DNA of 41,178 nucleotides from Pseudomonadales bacterium. GTDB lineage: Bacteria; Pseudomonadota; Gammaproteobacteria; Pseudomonadales; Pseudohongiellaceae. The stretch spans positions 1-41,178 of the forward strand of contig JALRKV010000057.1 of the NCBI GenBank assembly GCA_023254735.1. The letters run 5' to 3'. This document shows positions 7,339 to 15,488 of the stretch, one piece after another (position 1 is the stretch's first letter; every line of letters begins with the position of its first letter). The notes under the pieces were generated by a model that worked only from the letters and a program-made list of their open reading frames with translations, was not told the origin of the DNA and ran no database searches. The position numbers and the translations under genes were made by a program.

Positions 7339-7854
7339 TTAGCCTGCACCCAATGCAAGTTGGTCGAGGTATAGCGCACGGAGGTCGCTAATAGTCGAAT
7401 TAGGCAATGCTAATGTGACGGCATAGGTATCGCCTGAAACCGGCTCGATCTTCACCAGCTCGGCACCGTAGATCACACCCTCGATGCGCGAGCGAAAATC
7501 ATCGCTGGCGATCGTGAGATCCGCGATAGTGGTCGATGAATCGATGTAGACGCCAAATACGATCTCGGTGAGCTGGCGATAAGCGTCAAAACGGGCTGCC
7601 TTAATAGCCATAAGACGCTGCTGCGCGGGTTCCCCAGCCTGACTCTGGATCACCGCGTAGCCTGTAGCCTCTATGCGATCACTTGCAAGATAACCCAAAC
7701 CACCCGACGAGTTGACGACGGGGCCATCTAGGGAGAAGCCTGCATTGATGCCTGCAACGCCGACGCGCCCACTGCTAGAACAGCCGGTAAACACTGCGAC
7801 TATGAGGACGAATAACCCCATTCGGCCCATTAAATAGCTCTGCGACAACTTCAT
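7339..7854 (-). CDS. flgP: FlgP, flagellar outer-membrane lipoprotein (LPP20 family)
   Basis: A 171-aa lipoprotein with the signal MKLSQSYLMGRMGLFVLIVA and lipobox VFTGC at residues 21-25; Ser follows the Cys, favouring outer-membrane sorting. The mature part has IEATGYAVIQSQAGEPAQQR, MAIKAARFDAYRQLTEIVFG, then TIADLTIASDDFRSRIEGVI: the FlgP/LPP20 pattern. FlgP forms outer-membrane disks or rings around the polar flagellum in Vibrio and Campylobacter. The start at 7854 is preceded by GAGGAG at 6-7 bases; an upstream in-frame ATG adds 16 charged residues before the signal and was rejected. It is the first gene of a five-gene minus-strand run and has a sigma28 promoter. Confidence 0.88.
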   Translation of the reverse strand: MKLSQSYLMGRMGLFVLIVAVFTGCSSSGRVGVAGINAGFSLDGPVVNSSGGLGYLASDRIEATGYAVIQSQAGEPAQQRLMAIKAARFDAYRQLTEIVFGVYIDSSTTIADLTIASDDFRSRIEGVIYGAELVKIEPVSGDTYAVTLALPNSTISDLRALYLDQLALGAG

Positions 7855-7899
7855 TTCCTGCTCCTCGTTAGGTTCTTTCTTGGCGCCTCTACGAAAAGC

Positions 7900-7926
7900 C
7901 AATCGACACTTGCTCGCCGCGCTTTA
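7900..7926 (-). promoter_or_regulatory. Sigma28 (FliA) promoter of flgP-flgT
   Basis: On the minus strand: TAAA (7926-7923), a 15-base spacer, GTCGATTG (7907-7900), then GC. It has the same element and spacer as the flgM promoter. The leader to flgP would be about 35-40 bases. It probably also serves the LysM-like, FliK-like and FlhB-like genes downstream, because no other promoter was recognised in the short gaps. Confidence 0.8.
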
Positions 7927-8014
7927 CTCGCTAATGCCTCTTAATTTCTCCGGGGCGAGACCCGCGGAACAGTCTTCAGAGCACGGAGACTCAATTTTCA
8001 CTGTCACAATTAAT

Positions 8015-8030
8015 TGGCACACGCTTTGCA
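8015..8030 (+). promoter_or_regulatory. Sigma54 (RpoN) -24/-12 promoter of flhA
   Basis: TGGCACACGCTTTGCA, with GG and GC exactly 10 bases apart, is close to the ideal TGGCACG-N4-TTGCA. It lies 103 bases before the flhA ATG, in the divergent gap with flgP. It should drive flhA-flhF-flhG-fliA, so RpoN (with a FleQ/FlrC-type activator) would control production of sigma28, giving the usual polar-flagellum cascade. Confidence 0.88.
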
Positions 8031-8132
8031 ACTACACAAGGCGACCGCTAAAAGACGGCGCAGAAAAGACCAGAAAAATAACGATTTATTGCCAAAATGA
8101 TCGAGCAACCTATTGATTAAGAAGAAGTTATT

Positions 8133-10241
8133 ATGAGCGCGACCTTAGTGTCAGGTTTACGACAATCACTCTTTGCAGGTGAAGCGAAAAACCTAGGTAT
8201 TCCCCTAGTTATCCTCGCGATCATGGGCATGCTCGTTGTGCCTTTGCCTTCGATAGCCCTCGATATTCTGTTTACTTTCAATATTATGACCGGGCTAATC
8301 ATCGTTATGATCTGCATTAACGTGCATAAGCCTCTCGAATTTTCCTCGTTCCCGCTCATTCTGCTCTTAGCCACAATGCTGCGCTTGAGCCTCAATGTCG
8401 CCTCGACTCGCGTGGTGCTCCTCCGCGGCCACGAAGGTCCCGACGCGGCAGGTAATGTCATCGCCTCGTTTGGCGAGTTTGTCATTGCCGGTAATTACAT
8501 CGTCGGTTTCATTATCTTTATCATTCTGATGATCATCAATTTCATCGTTGTGACCAAGGGTGCAGGTCGAACCTCCGAGGTTATCGCGCGTTTTACCCTC
8601 GACGCGCTGCCCGGTAAGCAAATGGCAATCGATGCCGATCTCAATGCCGGAGTGATCGATCAGGAAACCGCTCTTAAGCGCCGCGAAGAAGTCTCGCAAG
8701 AATCCGACTTTTTCGGCTCGATGGACGGCGCCTCCAAATTTGTTCGCGGTGACGCTATCGCTGGCGTCCTTATCCTCTTAATAAACATTGTGGGTGGCCT
8801 GCTCGTCGGCGTAACTCAGAACGGACTCGAATTTAGCGAGGCGGCAGAAATCTATGTGCTCCTTACCATTGGCGACGGTCTCGTTGCCCAGGTGCCATCG
8901 CTGCTGCTATCGCTGTCTACAGCGATCATCGTAACGCGCGTCACCACTTCCGAAACTACGGCCAACTCAGCAGGCAGCCAGCTCACCAACCCCGCCGCGC
9001 TTAAGATTACCGCGGGGATTCTTGTACTTATTGGCCTCGTACCTGGCATGCCCCACCTCATGTTCTTAGCATCGGGAATCGCGCTAGGCGTATACGCCTA
9101 CTCAAACGATCGCGCGGCCGAGCGTGCTGCAGACGCGGAGGAAGCTGATTCGAAAATCCAAGAAAAGCCCGAGGATACCGATCTCGATTGGGAAGACATC
9201 GAGCACGTCGACCCTATCGGCCTAGAGATTGGCTATGGATTGATCCCTCTTGTTAGCGAAAGTGACGGAGGCGTTCTGCTGGCGCGTATCCGCGGCGTGC
9301 GCAAGAAACTCTCAGCCGAACTAGGTTTTCTCATTCAGGCGATACGTATCCGCGACAATCTCGACATAGACCCGATGACTTATAACATAGTGATCAAAGG
9401 CGCCGTGCGCGGCAGCGGCACGATTCGAATGGGCAGTGAACTCGCTATCAATCCCGGTGATGTGCGCACTCAGCTCGAAGGTATTCCAACCAAAGAACCT
9501 GCGTTTGGGCTCGACGCTTACTGGATTAATCCGAGCCAAGCAGACTTTGCAAAGACAGCGGGTTACACGATTGTTGACGGTGCAACGGTCATAGCCACCC
9601 ACATCAACGCTATCCTGCGCGACAACGCCAGCGACCTACTCGGCCACGATGAGACTAGAGAAATACTCGACAAAATCGCGCAGCGATCGCCCAAGTTGAT
9701 CGACGATCTCGTTCCAGACAAGTTGTCCGTATCAACAATCATGCAGATACTGAAAAACATCCTGTTCGAATCCATCCCCATTCGCGACATGAATACCATT
9801 ATAGACACCCTCTTATTAGAGAGCTCACGCACACAAAATCCTGATGAACTCACCGCACTAGTGAGGCCACGTTTAGGCCGGCTGATGCTTCAGAATCTAG
9901 TACCGCCGGGCGAAGAGCTAAGCGTGATCACACTCGATCCTGCGCTCGAACAAATGCTGATCGGCTCGCTACAGCAGAGTAAACAGGCTGGTGAACTGAT
10001 CATCGAGCCGAAACTAGTCGAAGGACTTATTGCCTCGGTCAATCAGCAACGTCTACAGGCAGAAGAAAATGGCTTCCCAGCCGTGCTTGTCGTTGCTCCG
10101 CCAATTCGCCCCTGGCTTGCACGTCTGCTCAAACAGCGATTCGCCGAAGTTTCGGTACTCGCTTACACCGAAATTCCTGAAGACCAAAACATAAAGGTCT
10201 TTGCGCGCGTGGGTCTCGAACAAAACGAAGAAGCCGCTTAG
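8133..10241 (+). CDS. flhA: FlhA, flagellar type III export gate protein
   Basis: A 702-aa inner-membrane protein of the flagellar export gate. The N-terminal ~330 residues hold about eight hydrophobic helices. The cytoplasmic FHIPEP loop region includes LRLSLNVASTRVVLL, GRTSEVIARFTLDALPGKQM and AIDADLNAGVIDQETALKRR, all highly conserved. The C-terminal half is the nonameric ring domain that docks chaperone-substrate complexes (AIRIRDNLDIDPMTYNIVIK; SVSTIMQILKNILFESIPI). The length is normal for the family (~690-710 aa). GAAGAAG precedes the ATG by 5-6 bases. flhF follows after 44 bases. Confidence 0.98.
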   Translation: MSATLVSGLRQSLFAGEAKNLGIPLVILAIMGMLVVPLPSIALDILFTFNIMTGLIIVMICINVHKPLEFSSFPLILLLATMLRLSLNVASTRVVLLRGHEGPDAAGNVIASFGEFVIAGNYIVGFIIFIILMIINFIVVTKGAGRTSEVIARFTLDALPGKQMAIDADLNAGVIDQETALKRREEVSQESDFFGSMDGASKFVRGDAIAGVLILLINIVGGLLVGVTQNGLEFSEAAEIYVLLTIGDGLVAQVPSLLLSLSTAIIVTRVTTSETTANSAGSQLTNPAALKITAGILVLIGLVPGMPHLMFLASGIALGVYAYSNDRAAERAADAEEADSKIQEKPEDTDLDWEDIEHVDPIGLEIGYGLIPLVSESDGGVLLARIRGVRKKLSAELGFLIQAIRIRDNLDIDPMTYNIVIKGAVRGSGTIRMGSELAINPGDVRTQLEGIPTKEPAFGLDAYWINPSQADFAKTAGYTIVDGATVIATHINAILRDNASDLLGHDETREILDKIAQRSPKLIDDLVPDKLSVSTIMQILKNILFESIPIRDMNTIIDTLLLESSRTQNPDELTALVRPRLGRLMLQNLVPPGEELSVITLDPALEQMLIGSLQQSKQAGELIIEPKLVEGLIASVNQQRLQAEENGFPAVLVVAPPIRPWLARLLKQRFAEVSVLAYTEIPEDQNIKVFARVGLEQNEEAA

Positions 10242-10285
10242 CACTAGCTGAGCAAGGCGTCTCAATACACAAGTAGGACGGAACG

Positions 10286-11551
10286 ATGAAAGTAGAATAC
10301 CTGACGGTCGAATCGATCAAGAGTGGCATGAAAGAAGTCGTAACACGTTTCGGCGCGGATGCTGTCCTTCTAAAAACGTTAAAAGAAGGCACAAAATATC
10401 GCCTGCTTATCGCGCACAAAGACCTTAGAGAAGGTGAGCAACAGGCGGCAGTAAATCCGAGTAAACCTCGCGAGCGCATGAAGTCTAAACTGGAAGACAC
10501 GCCTCTCACGCTTGCTGAAATAGATCTGGTGACTGGAGAGCGACGAGTTGCTATTAATCCACCGCAGCTTACTCCCTCGTCAGCGCAGACCCTGAAAGCG
10601 ATTGTACGAGATGAATCGTTAACGGCGCGGCGCGCAAGTAAATTCGATAAGCTCGATCAGGCCCTACTCACCGATAAGCGCGAAGCACGAAGAATTCGAC
10701 GCCTTAAAAGCCACCCAGATTTCGATGCCCTCAACAAAGCGTTCGACACGAGTGGCATCTCTAGCCTATTTAGACAGACACTGCTTGCGGGACTCGCTGG
10801 CACCAGCCCCGAGGAATCTCTGTTGAAGAGTACAGCTGATTTTGTTTCAAGCAAGCTCCCAACGACTCATGAAATAGACCTTTTGCAACCTCTACATTTT
10901 CTCGCAGGCGGCTATGGTGTTGGCAAAACATCGCTAGCGTTTAGGATGGCGCTCCAGATCAACTCTTTCGAGCCGGGTCGCGCAATTGTGGTTAACTATT
11001 CTAGTGATCAACAATCGAGTTGGACTAACGCTGCCATCATGGGCGCGCGACTAGGAGTCGAAGTGCTTCCGGCGAGCTCTACCGAAGACTTGGCTGAACT
11101 GGTGAGAGACAGTGGCTCCACCAAACTATTACTCGTAGACATATCGACCTATAATGAGTCCGATATCGCTGCTCTGCAGTCTAGCTTTAACACGGCGGCA
11201 TTCCATTTAGTGGCTCCAAGCGACGCTTGCCTTAACAACCTCCAACGACTAAGTCGCGCCCACCCCTGGACCTCGTTGATGATTACTCGGCTCGATTCGA
11301 CATCATTTAGCTGGAGCATCTATCAAGTGCTGGTTGAGAGCCAAATCCCTCTTTCGATCGGGTCACGGGACCCCTCGCTAACTGCGAGTGTAGTCGTGGT
11401 TAGCGCAGCCCAGCTAAGAGGCTTGCTTGATAAGGTTCTAGGCGCCATCATTGCACCCGAACATGAGGCGGCCTCGAAGCTAACCAACGCCAAATCCAGG
11501 ACGACGATGGAGCGGCTCGGCGCAGCGCAGCAAGCAGCGGCTATGCATTAG
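10286..11551 (+). CDS. flhF: FlhF, polar-flagellum placement SRP-type GTPase (divergent G motifs)
   Basis: A 421-aa protein at the flhF position between flhA and flhG. The N-terminus MKVEYLTVESIKSGMKEVV and the downstream FGADAVLLKTL match the FlhF start. The P-loop is intact (AGGYGVGKTSLAF, lysine at residue 214). Other GTPase motifs are changed: the usual DTAG (G3) reads DIST at 285-288 (LLLVDISTYNESD). The TKLD motif (G4) reads TRLD at 334-337. The region that normally carries D-T-Y-R reads NYSSDQQSSW. FlhF marks the pole and recruits the MS ring. These changes suggest weak or absent GTP hydrolysis, but that is inference; the family call rests on order, P-loop and overall pattern. Confidence 0.88.
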   Translation: MKVEYLTVESIKSGMKEVVTRFGADAVLLKTLKEGTKYRLLIAHKDLREGEQQAAVNPSKPRERMKSKLEDTPLTLAEIDLVTGERRVAINPPQLTPSSAQTLKAIVRDESLTARRASKFDKLDQALLTDKREARRIRRLKSHPDFDALNKAFDTSGISSLFRQTLLAGLAGTSPEESLLKSTADFVSSKLPTTHEIDLLQPLHFLAGGYGVGKTSLAFRMALQINSFEPGRAIVVNYSSDQQSSWTNAAIMGARLGVEVLPASSTEDLAELVRDSGSTKLLLVDISTYNESDIAALQSSFNTAAFHLVAPSDACLNNLQRLSRAHPWTSLMITRLDSTSFSWSIYQVLVESQIPLSIGSRDPSLTASVVVVSAAQLRGLLDKVLGAIIAPEHEAASKLTNAKSRTTMERLGAAQQAAAMH

Positions 11552-11614
11552 TGCATCAGTAACGCTTTCGACAAACGCACCTTTCAAGGTAGTGACTAAA
11601 CAGGTAGACGCTAG

Positions 11615-12415
11615 ATGCTGGACACGACCCGTCAGAATCAGACTCAGGTTATTGGGATTGGCAGTGGCAAAGGCGGCGTAGGAAAAACTACGTTCGCAGT
11701 CAATCTCGCCACCGTGCTTAACACCCAAGGAAAAAGGGTTTTAATTTTCGACGCCGATCTTGGGCTCGCGAATATACACATTGCATTCAAGAATCGCGTC
11801 GAAGGTACTATGGTCGACGTGCTTGAAGGTCGTAAGACGCTCAAAGAAATTGTAATAGAAACAGAAAACGGCATTCATATCGTCAGCGGCGGCAACGGTC
11901 TCGACGAGGTGTTGTCGATTAATAAGCAAAGTGCGACACAAATTATTCAAAGCTTCAGTGAGCTCGACGGCGAATACGATTATCTTATCGTCGATGTATC
12001 AGCTGGCATTGACGATAACGTAATGACATTCATGGCCGGTTGCGATCACAAAATAGTGTTAGGCACCGAGGAGCCATCCTCAATCGCTGATGCCTATGCG
12101 CTGATTAAGATGCTCACTAAGAAAGAGCACATCACAGGGTTGATTTACGTCCCTAACAAAGTGAGAAACTCGCGAAACGGTCAGAAACTATTTGAGAGTA
12201 TGAATCAGATCGTTAAAAAATTTCTCGGCGAATCGCTACAGTTCATCGGCTCTATCAACTTTAGCTCCGACTACAATCAAGCTTGGTCACGCGGCGTCCC
12301 TGCAGTGTCTATGGGTCAGTCGGCGATTATCGAACGTGACTATGAAGAGCTGATAGAATCCCTCAATACGATAGAAGTTGAGTTAGCCCCTAACCGAGTA
12401 AGCTTTTTCCAGTAA
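11615..12415 (+). CDS. flhG: FlhG (FleN), MinD-like flagellar number regulator
   Basis: A 266-aa ParA/MinD-type ATPase that limits flagellar number, acting with FlhF and in many species on the master activator FleQ/FlrA. The deviant Walker A is GSGKGGVGKTTFAVNLATVL near residues 12-31, Walker A' is LIFDADLGLANIHIAF, and Walker B reads YLIVDVSAGIDDNVM. The motif EEPSSIADAYALIKML matches the family's DEPTSITDAYALIK. The length is close to Pseudomonas FleN (280 aa). It starts 63 bases after flhF and ends 52 bases before fliA. Confidence 0.96.
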   Translation: MLDTTRQNQTQVIGIGSGKGGVGKTTFAVNLATVLNTQGKRVLIFDADLGLANIHIAFKNRVEGTMVDVLEGRKTLKEIVIETENGIHIVSGGNGLDEVLSINKQSATQIIQSFSELDGEYDYLIVDVSAGIDDNVMTFMAGCDHKIVLGTEEPSSIADAYALIKMLTKKEHITGLIYVPNKVRNSRNGQKLFESMNQIVKKFLGESLQFIGSINFSSDYNQAWSRGVPAVSMGQSAIIERDYEELIESLNTIEVELAPNRVSFFQ

Positions 12416-12467
12416 CTAAATTGTCTTCCGTTTAAATCGACGCGCAGACTTACTAAGGGCCAATCAA

Positions 12468-13181
12468 GTGACTAGACCAAACGAGTACCAGAAGGCGGCG
12501 CGTGCCGAGCTTAACCAGCTCATCACCGATCACCTCCCGCTTGTGTCTCGCATCGCAGGATACCTGAAAGCCCGCGTGCCTAAGTTTATCGAATATGACG
12601 ACATGGTTCAGATCGGCACTCTAGGCCTCATGTCCGCGGCCGAATCTTATAAGACAGACCTCGGCGTCGAATTTAAGGATTACGCCAAAACTCGTATTAA
12701 GGGCGCGATACTCGACGAAGTGCGCCGTATGAGCAGCATGTCTCGACTCGCGATAAAAAATTCTCAGCTGCACAGTCAGGCAGAACACAAACTTGCGAAT
12801 GACCTAGGTACCAAACCGTCCAGCAAACAAGTTGCCGACTATCTTGGGCTTTCGGTCTCCGAATACGAAGATCAACGCACCCATGCAGATCGTTTTCGCA
12901 TGGAAGACCTTGATTCTGAGGAAAATAGCTTTGAGGAAAGACAAGTCGGCTCTGAGCTAAACCCCCTTGAACAGATAGAAGACGAAGAGCTGAAGGTCCT
13001 AGTCGCTGAGAAGATCGCCCAGCTTGACGATAGAAAACGCCTTGTAATGTCTCTATACTACGTTGACGAAATGAATATGAAAGAGATTGGCGAGATCATC
13101 GGCGTGAAAGAAGCGCGGGTAAGTCAGATACTGAGCGGTATCGTAAAAGAAATAAAAGCCGAACTCGCACTGGAAACTTAG
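12468..13181 (+). CDS. fliA: FliA, RNA polymerase sigma-28 factor
   Basis: A 237-aa flagellar sigma factor. It starts with GTG at 12468, with AAGGG about 7 bases before it. Region 2 reads LPLVSRIAGYLKARVP, then DDMVQIGTLGLMSAAESY and KDYAKTRIKGAILDEVRRM. Region 4 reads LDDRKRLVMSLYYVDEMNMK and then EIGEIIGVKEARVSQI, the DNA-binding helix-turn-helix. It reads the promoters TAAA-N15-GTCGATTG proposed here. It is the fourth gene of the flhA operon. The 165-aa unknown gene starts 5 bases after its stop. Confidence 0.97.
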   Translation: MTRPNEYQKAARAELNQLITDHLPLVSRIAGYLKARVPKFIEYDDMVQIGTLGLMSAAESYKTDLGVEFKDYAKTRIKGAILDEVRRMSSMSRLAIKNSQLHSQAEHKLANDLGTKPSSKQVADYLGLSVSEYEDQRTHADRFRMEDLDSEENSFEERQVGSELNPLEQIEDEELKVLVAEKIAQLDDRKRLVMSLYYVDEMNMKEIGEIIGVKEARVSQILSGIVKEIKAELALET

Positions 13182-13186
13182 AATTT

Positions 13187-13684
13187 ATGTTTGGAAGAAA
13201 CAAGGTAGAAGACGCTAAGAACCAGGCGAAAAAAGACTACGAGTCGACTGTTGCGCTGGATAATGTACAAGATGCGCCTCGCGCTCTACGCGCGCGTCTT
13301 GCGTTTAGAGCCAAAACGAATATTGAGATGACCTTTATCGAAGGCGCCAAGAAGATGGAGTCTTTTGAAAAGACGAAACTCGCCGCGCTGTTGGATGGAA
13401 AAGGCACTGCTGACCTAGAAGAGCCTGAGCTTACAGATCCATTTAAGTTGATTAAATCCGAGAAAGGCACGATCGTCAGCTACATCCCCCTCGAAATCGC
13501 GCAGCAGGTGTTCGATATTGCCGGCGCCTTTCAGAAAGAAGCTATTCAACCAGAACAAGCAATGAATGGAGGCCAAGCCATTATGGATAGGATTTGTAAT
13601 GATCTTGGTATAACCGAGGAAATTCCAGTTCTCGAATTCCTTCGCCCAGAGCCCGAAGAAGGTGAAGAACCTGAAGAGGGTTAG
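13187..13684 (+). CDS. Unknown 165-aa cytoplasmic protein directly behind fliA
   Basis: I do not recognise this protein. It begins MFGRNKVEDAKNQAKKDYES, has no signal peptide or membrane helix, and is mostly charged and helical. A short hydrophobic segment lies in the middle (IVSYIPLEIAQQVFDIAGAF). It ends in a very acidic tail (PEPEEGEEPEEG). The ATG lies 5 bases after the fliA stop, with only a weak GGAA upstream, so it is very likely translated from the flhA-fliA transcript. In Pseudomonas and Vibrio, cheY and cheZ usually follow fliA; here this gene takes that place. A flagellar or polar role is inferred from position only. Confidence 0.75.
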   Translation: MFGRNKVEDAKNQAKKDYESTVALDNVQDAPRALRARLAFRAKTNIEMTFIEGAKKMESFEKTKLAALLDGKGTADLEEPELTDPFKLIKSEKGTIVSYIPLEIAQQVFDIAGAFQKEAIQPEQAMNGGQAIMDRICNDLGITEEIPVLEFLRPEPEEGEEPEEG

Positions 13685-13694
13685 ATATTATTTT

Positions 13695-13718
13695 CGCTTG
13701 ATTCAAGCAATATTTTTG
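13695..13718 (+). terminator. Weak possible terminator behind the fliA operon
   Basis: A short inverted repeat GCTTG-ATT-CAAGC (13696-13708), followed by AATATTTTT. The stem is only five pairs, so readthrough into the next gene is likely. Confidence 0.3.
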
Positions 13719-13744
13719 ACGTCTAACCACCCTATTTTTATACT
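13716..13744 (+). promoter_or_regulatory. Sigma70 promoter of the 214-aa gene
   Basis: TTGACG (13716-13721), a 17-base spacer, TATACT (13739-13744). Both hexamers match five of six consensus bases at the ideal spacing. The transcript would begin near 13751, 44 bases before the ATG at 13795. Confidence 0.7.
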
Positions 13745-13794
13745 AATTAGTCTATAAAAAGTATTAGCCGAGTGATCAAGCAAGGGAGCTGAAC

Positions 13795-14439
13795 ATGAAT
13801 TTTCTTCTATCGCTTCTTACGCTTTCGACTGTTCTTGTTCTCTCAATACTCCTTCTTTTCGTTCTCGGAAAGCTCGTCTGGCTAGAAAAAGCGACAAAAT
13901 CGCTACTCAATCGCGACCCGAAACCCCATGGCACAGACGGCGCTAGCGATGCGGATCCCTATTTTTATGGCTTGAATGATGAGGCGCTTTGGCGTGCGCT
14001 TACGGGCGATTATCAATCTGGTCTCAGTGAATTAGAACTCGATGAAATCAGGCCTCGATTCGCCATGGCGTTGGGCAAAGCGGTTGTACGTCTTGTCAAA
14101 GAAGCGCCGTCTTCCTCGGATATTTCTCTTAGCACCGCAAAGAATAGCATCGACGTATTTACTATTCGAGGGCGCATCACCGTCTGGCTTCCGGCGCAGC
14201 ATGCGGCAGCGCTTGTAGAATTAGGATCGAGAATCAAGGCTTCGCCTCCACAACTCGAAGAAGAAGCAGCAGCGCAGCTACTTCATGAAATTCTCGGTAA
14301 GCTTTATTCAGAGGCAGGACTTGAGCGAGACTCTGAAGCGTTTGGTGATATTCGTGCGGAAATTTTCCCAGAACCGATTACCCGCGAACCTCCGGCGGAG
14401 AGAAAGAGCAACTTGGATGACACCTCGAGCCTGAGCTAG
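13795..14439 (+). CDS. Unknown 214-aa protein with N-terminal membrane anchor
   Basis: No family is recognised. Residues 2-28 (FLLSLLTLSTVLVLSILLLF and on) form one transmembrane helix. This is followed by a positively charged stretch (KATKSLLNRDPKP), which suggests an outside-N, inside-C orientation with most of the protein in the cytoplasm. The soluble part is helical, with an ITVWLPAQHAAALVELGSRI segment and a proline-rich, polar end. AAGGGAGC stands 5-6 bases before the ATG. It has a good sigma70 promoter of its own. It converges on the coiled-coil gene, with 15 bases between the stops. The context between fliA and a sigma28-driven operon suggests a motility link, but nothing in the protein proves it. 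Confidence 0.75.
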   Translation: MNFLLSLLTLSTVLVLSILLLFVLGKLVWLEKATKSLLNRDPKPHGTDGASDADPYFYGLNDEALWRALTGDYQSGLSELELDEIRPRFAMALGKAVVRLVKEAPSSSDISLSTAKNSIDVFTIRGRITVWLPAQHAAALVELGSRIKASPPQLEEEAAAQLLHEILGKLYSEAGLERDSEAFGDIRAEIFPEPITREPPAERKSNLDDTSSLS

Positions 14440-14454
14440 GAGGCAATCGTAGTT

Positions 14455-15471
14455 CTATTGCTGCCCATCTATAATCCCGCCGCTAAAGTAAATCTCACCC
14501 TCCCGACGCACATCCACCGTCTCAGCAGGTACTGAAGACTTTAGCTCTAACGCATCAAGGTAACGCTCGCGTTCGAGCACTAACAATGCCTCTACGACAT
14601 CTCTCACCTCAAGAAGCGCTTTCGCGTTATCTTGAATGTCGGCAAGCGTTCGGTCGGTTTGCTGGAGTCGCGAGTCGAAGCTATTAATTTTTGCCTCAAA
14701 TGCGGTAACTTTACTGCCAAGCGCATCAAAGCTCTCGCCTAGCGTCGTATTTTGAGTTGTGAGTTCAGAAACAAGCGACTCGGAATAGACACTTAGCTGC
14801 CCCTGAATCTCCTGCTCAGATTCGGAGTAACTCGCCTGGGTACGCTCTACGCCAACTGCTAGCTCTTCGATAATGCCGCGCAGCGTTGCGACCTCCGCCT
14901 TCGCCTCTTCGAAACTCGTAAGACCCACGTTGAGCTCGACAATACGTTTGCCTAGCGCAAGATTGAGGGCGCTGAGCTCGTCGCCCTTGCCCGAAAGACT
15001 CAGAATCGCCACAAGAAACAGCCCCAGAGCCACCGCGATAACACCACCGGTGGTGACAAGCATGATGGTGCCAAATTTAACTTGCTGTTTTTTAAATTCG
15101 TTAAGCGATTTAAACGCCCCGATAAGCGCGCTCTCCTGACTCTTGAGTTTTTTAGCATTTTGAGTCGAGAGCTCGACAGCGTCTACAAGCGTCTCAGAGA
15201 TAGCTGTTAGATTTGGTAGCAGAACTTGCAGCTCTGACTCAATTGCAGACACATCAATATAGTCATCTTCATCAAATTCCTCTATTGATTGCGCAGTGCT
15301 GCCAGCGATTGCCTCCTTGCTACCTTCCGGTGAAGCATCGTCGGCTACTCCCGCATCTATCGTGTTTACAGACTCGGTGTCCTCGACGGCTTCGGGCGCG
15401 CCTGCGTCTTGGTCGGCAATGGTAGCGTCGTCTAAGTCCGCGTTTTTCTCTATTTCTTTCTCATCAGCCAT
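14455..15471 (-). CDS. Unknown 338-aa single-TM coiled-coil protein in a sigma28 operon
   Basis: No family is recognised. Layout: residues 1-75, very acidic and Ala-rich, probably disordered; 76-132, amphipathic helix ending in basic KKQQVKFG; 135-159, a single transmembrane helix (TIMLVTTGGVIAVALGLFLV); 165-310, heptad-like coiled coil (LRGIIEELAVGVERTQASYS; SKVTAFEAKINSFDSRLQQ). The C-terminus is IYFSGGIIDGQQ. By the positive-inside rule the acidic N-terminus is cytoplasmic and the coiled coil periplasmic. AAGGAA stands about 8 bases before the ATG. It is the second gene of an operon with the 106-aa gene (17-base gap), behind a sigma28 promoter. The shape recalls transmembrane scaffold or sensor proteins, without HAMP or MCP signalling motifs. 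Confidence 0.78.
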   Translation of the reverse strand: MADEKEIEKNADLDDATIADQDAGAPEAVEDTESVNTIDAGVADDASPEGSKEAIAGSTAQSIEEFDEDDYIDVSAIESELQVLLPNLTAISETLVDAVELSTQNAKKLKSQESALIGAFKSLNEFKKQQVKFGTIMLVTTGGVIAVALGLFLVAILSLSGKGDELSALNLALGKRIVELNVGLTSFEEAKAEVATLRGIIEELAVGVERTQASYSESEQEIQGQLSVYSESLVSELTTQNTTLGESFDALGSKVTAFEAKINSFDSRLQQTDRTLADIQDNAKALLEVRDVVEALLVLERERYLDALELKSSVPAETVDVRREGEIYFSGGIIDGQQ

Positions 15472-15488
15472 TGGTTTTTCCTTGTTGC

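Noticed and set aside
13745..13790. Sigma28-like GCCGAGTG before the 214-aa gene
   Set aside because: The -35 at the required 15-base distance reads TAGT and the -10 lacks ATTGGC. A TTGACG-N17-TATACT sigma70 promoter explains the gene better.
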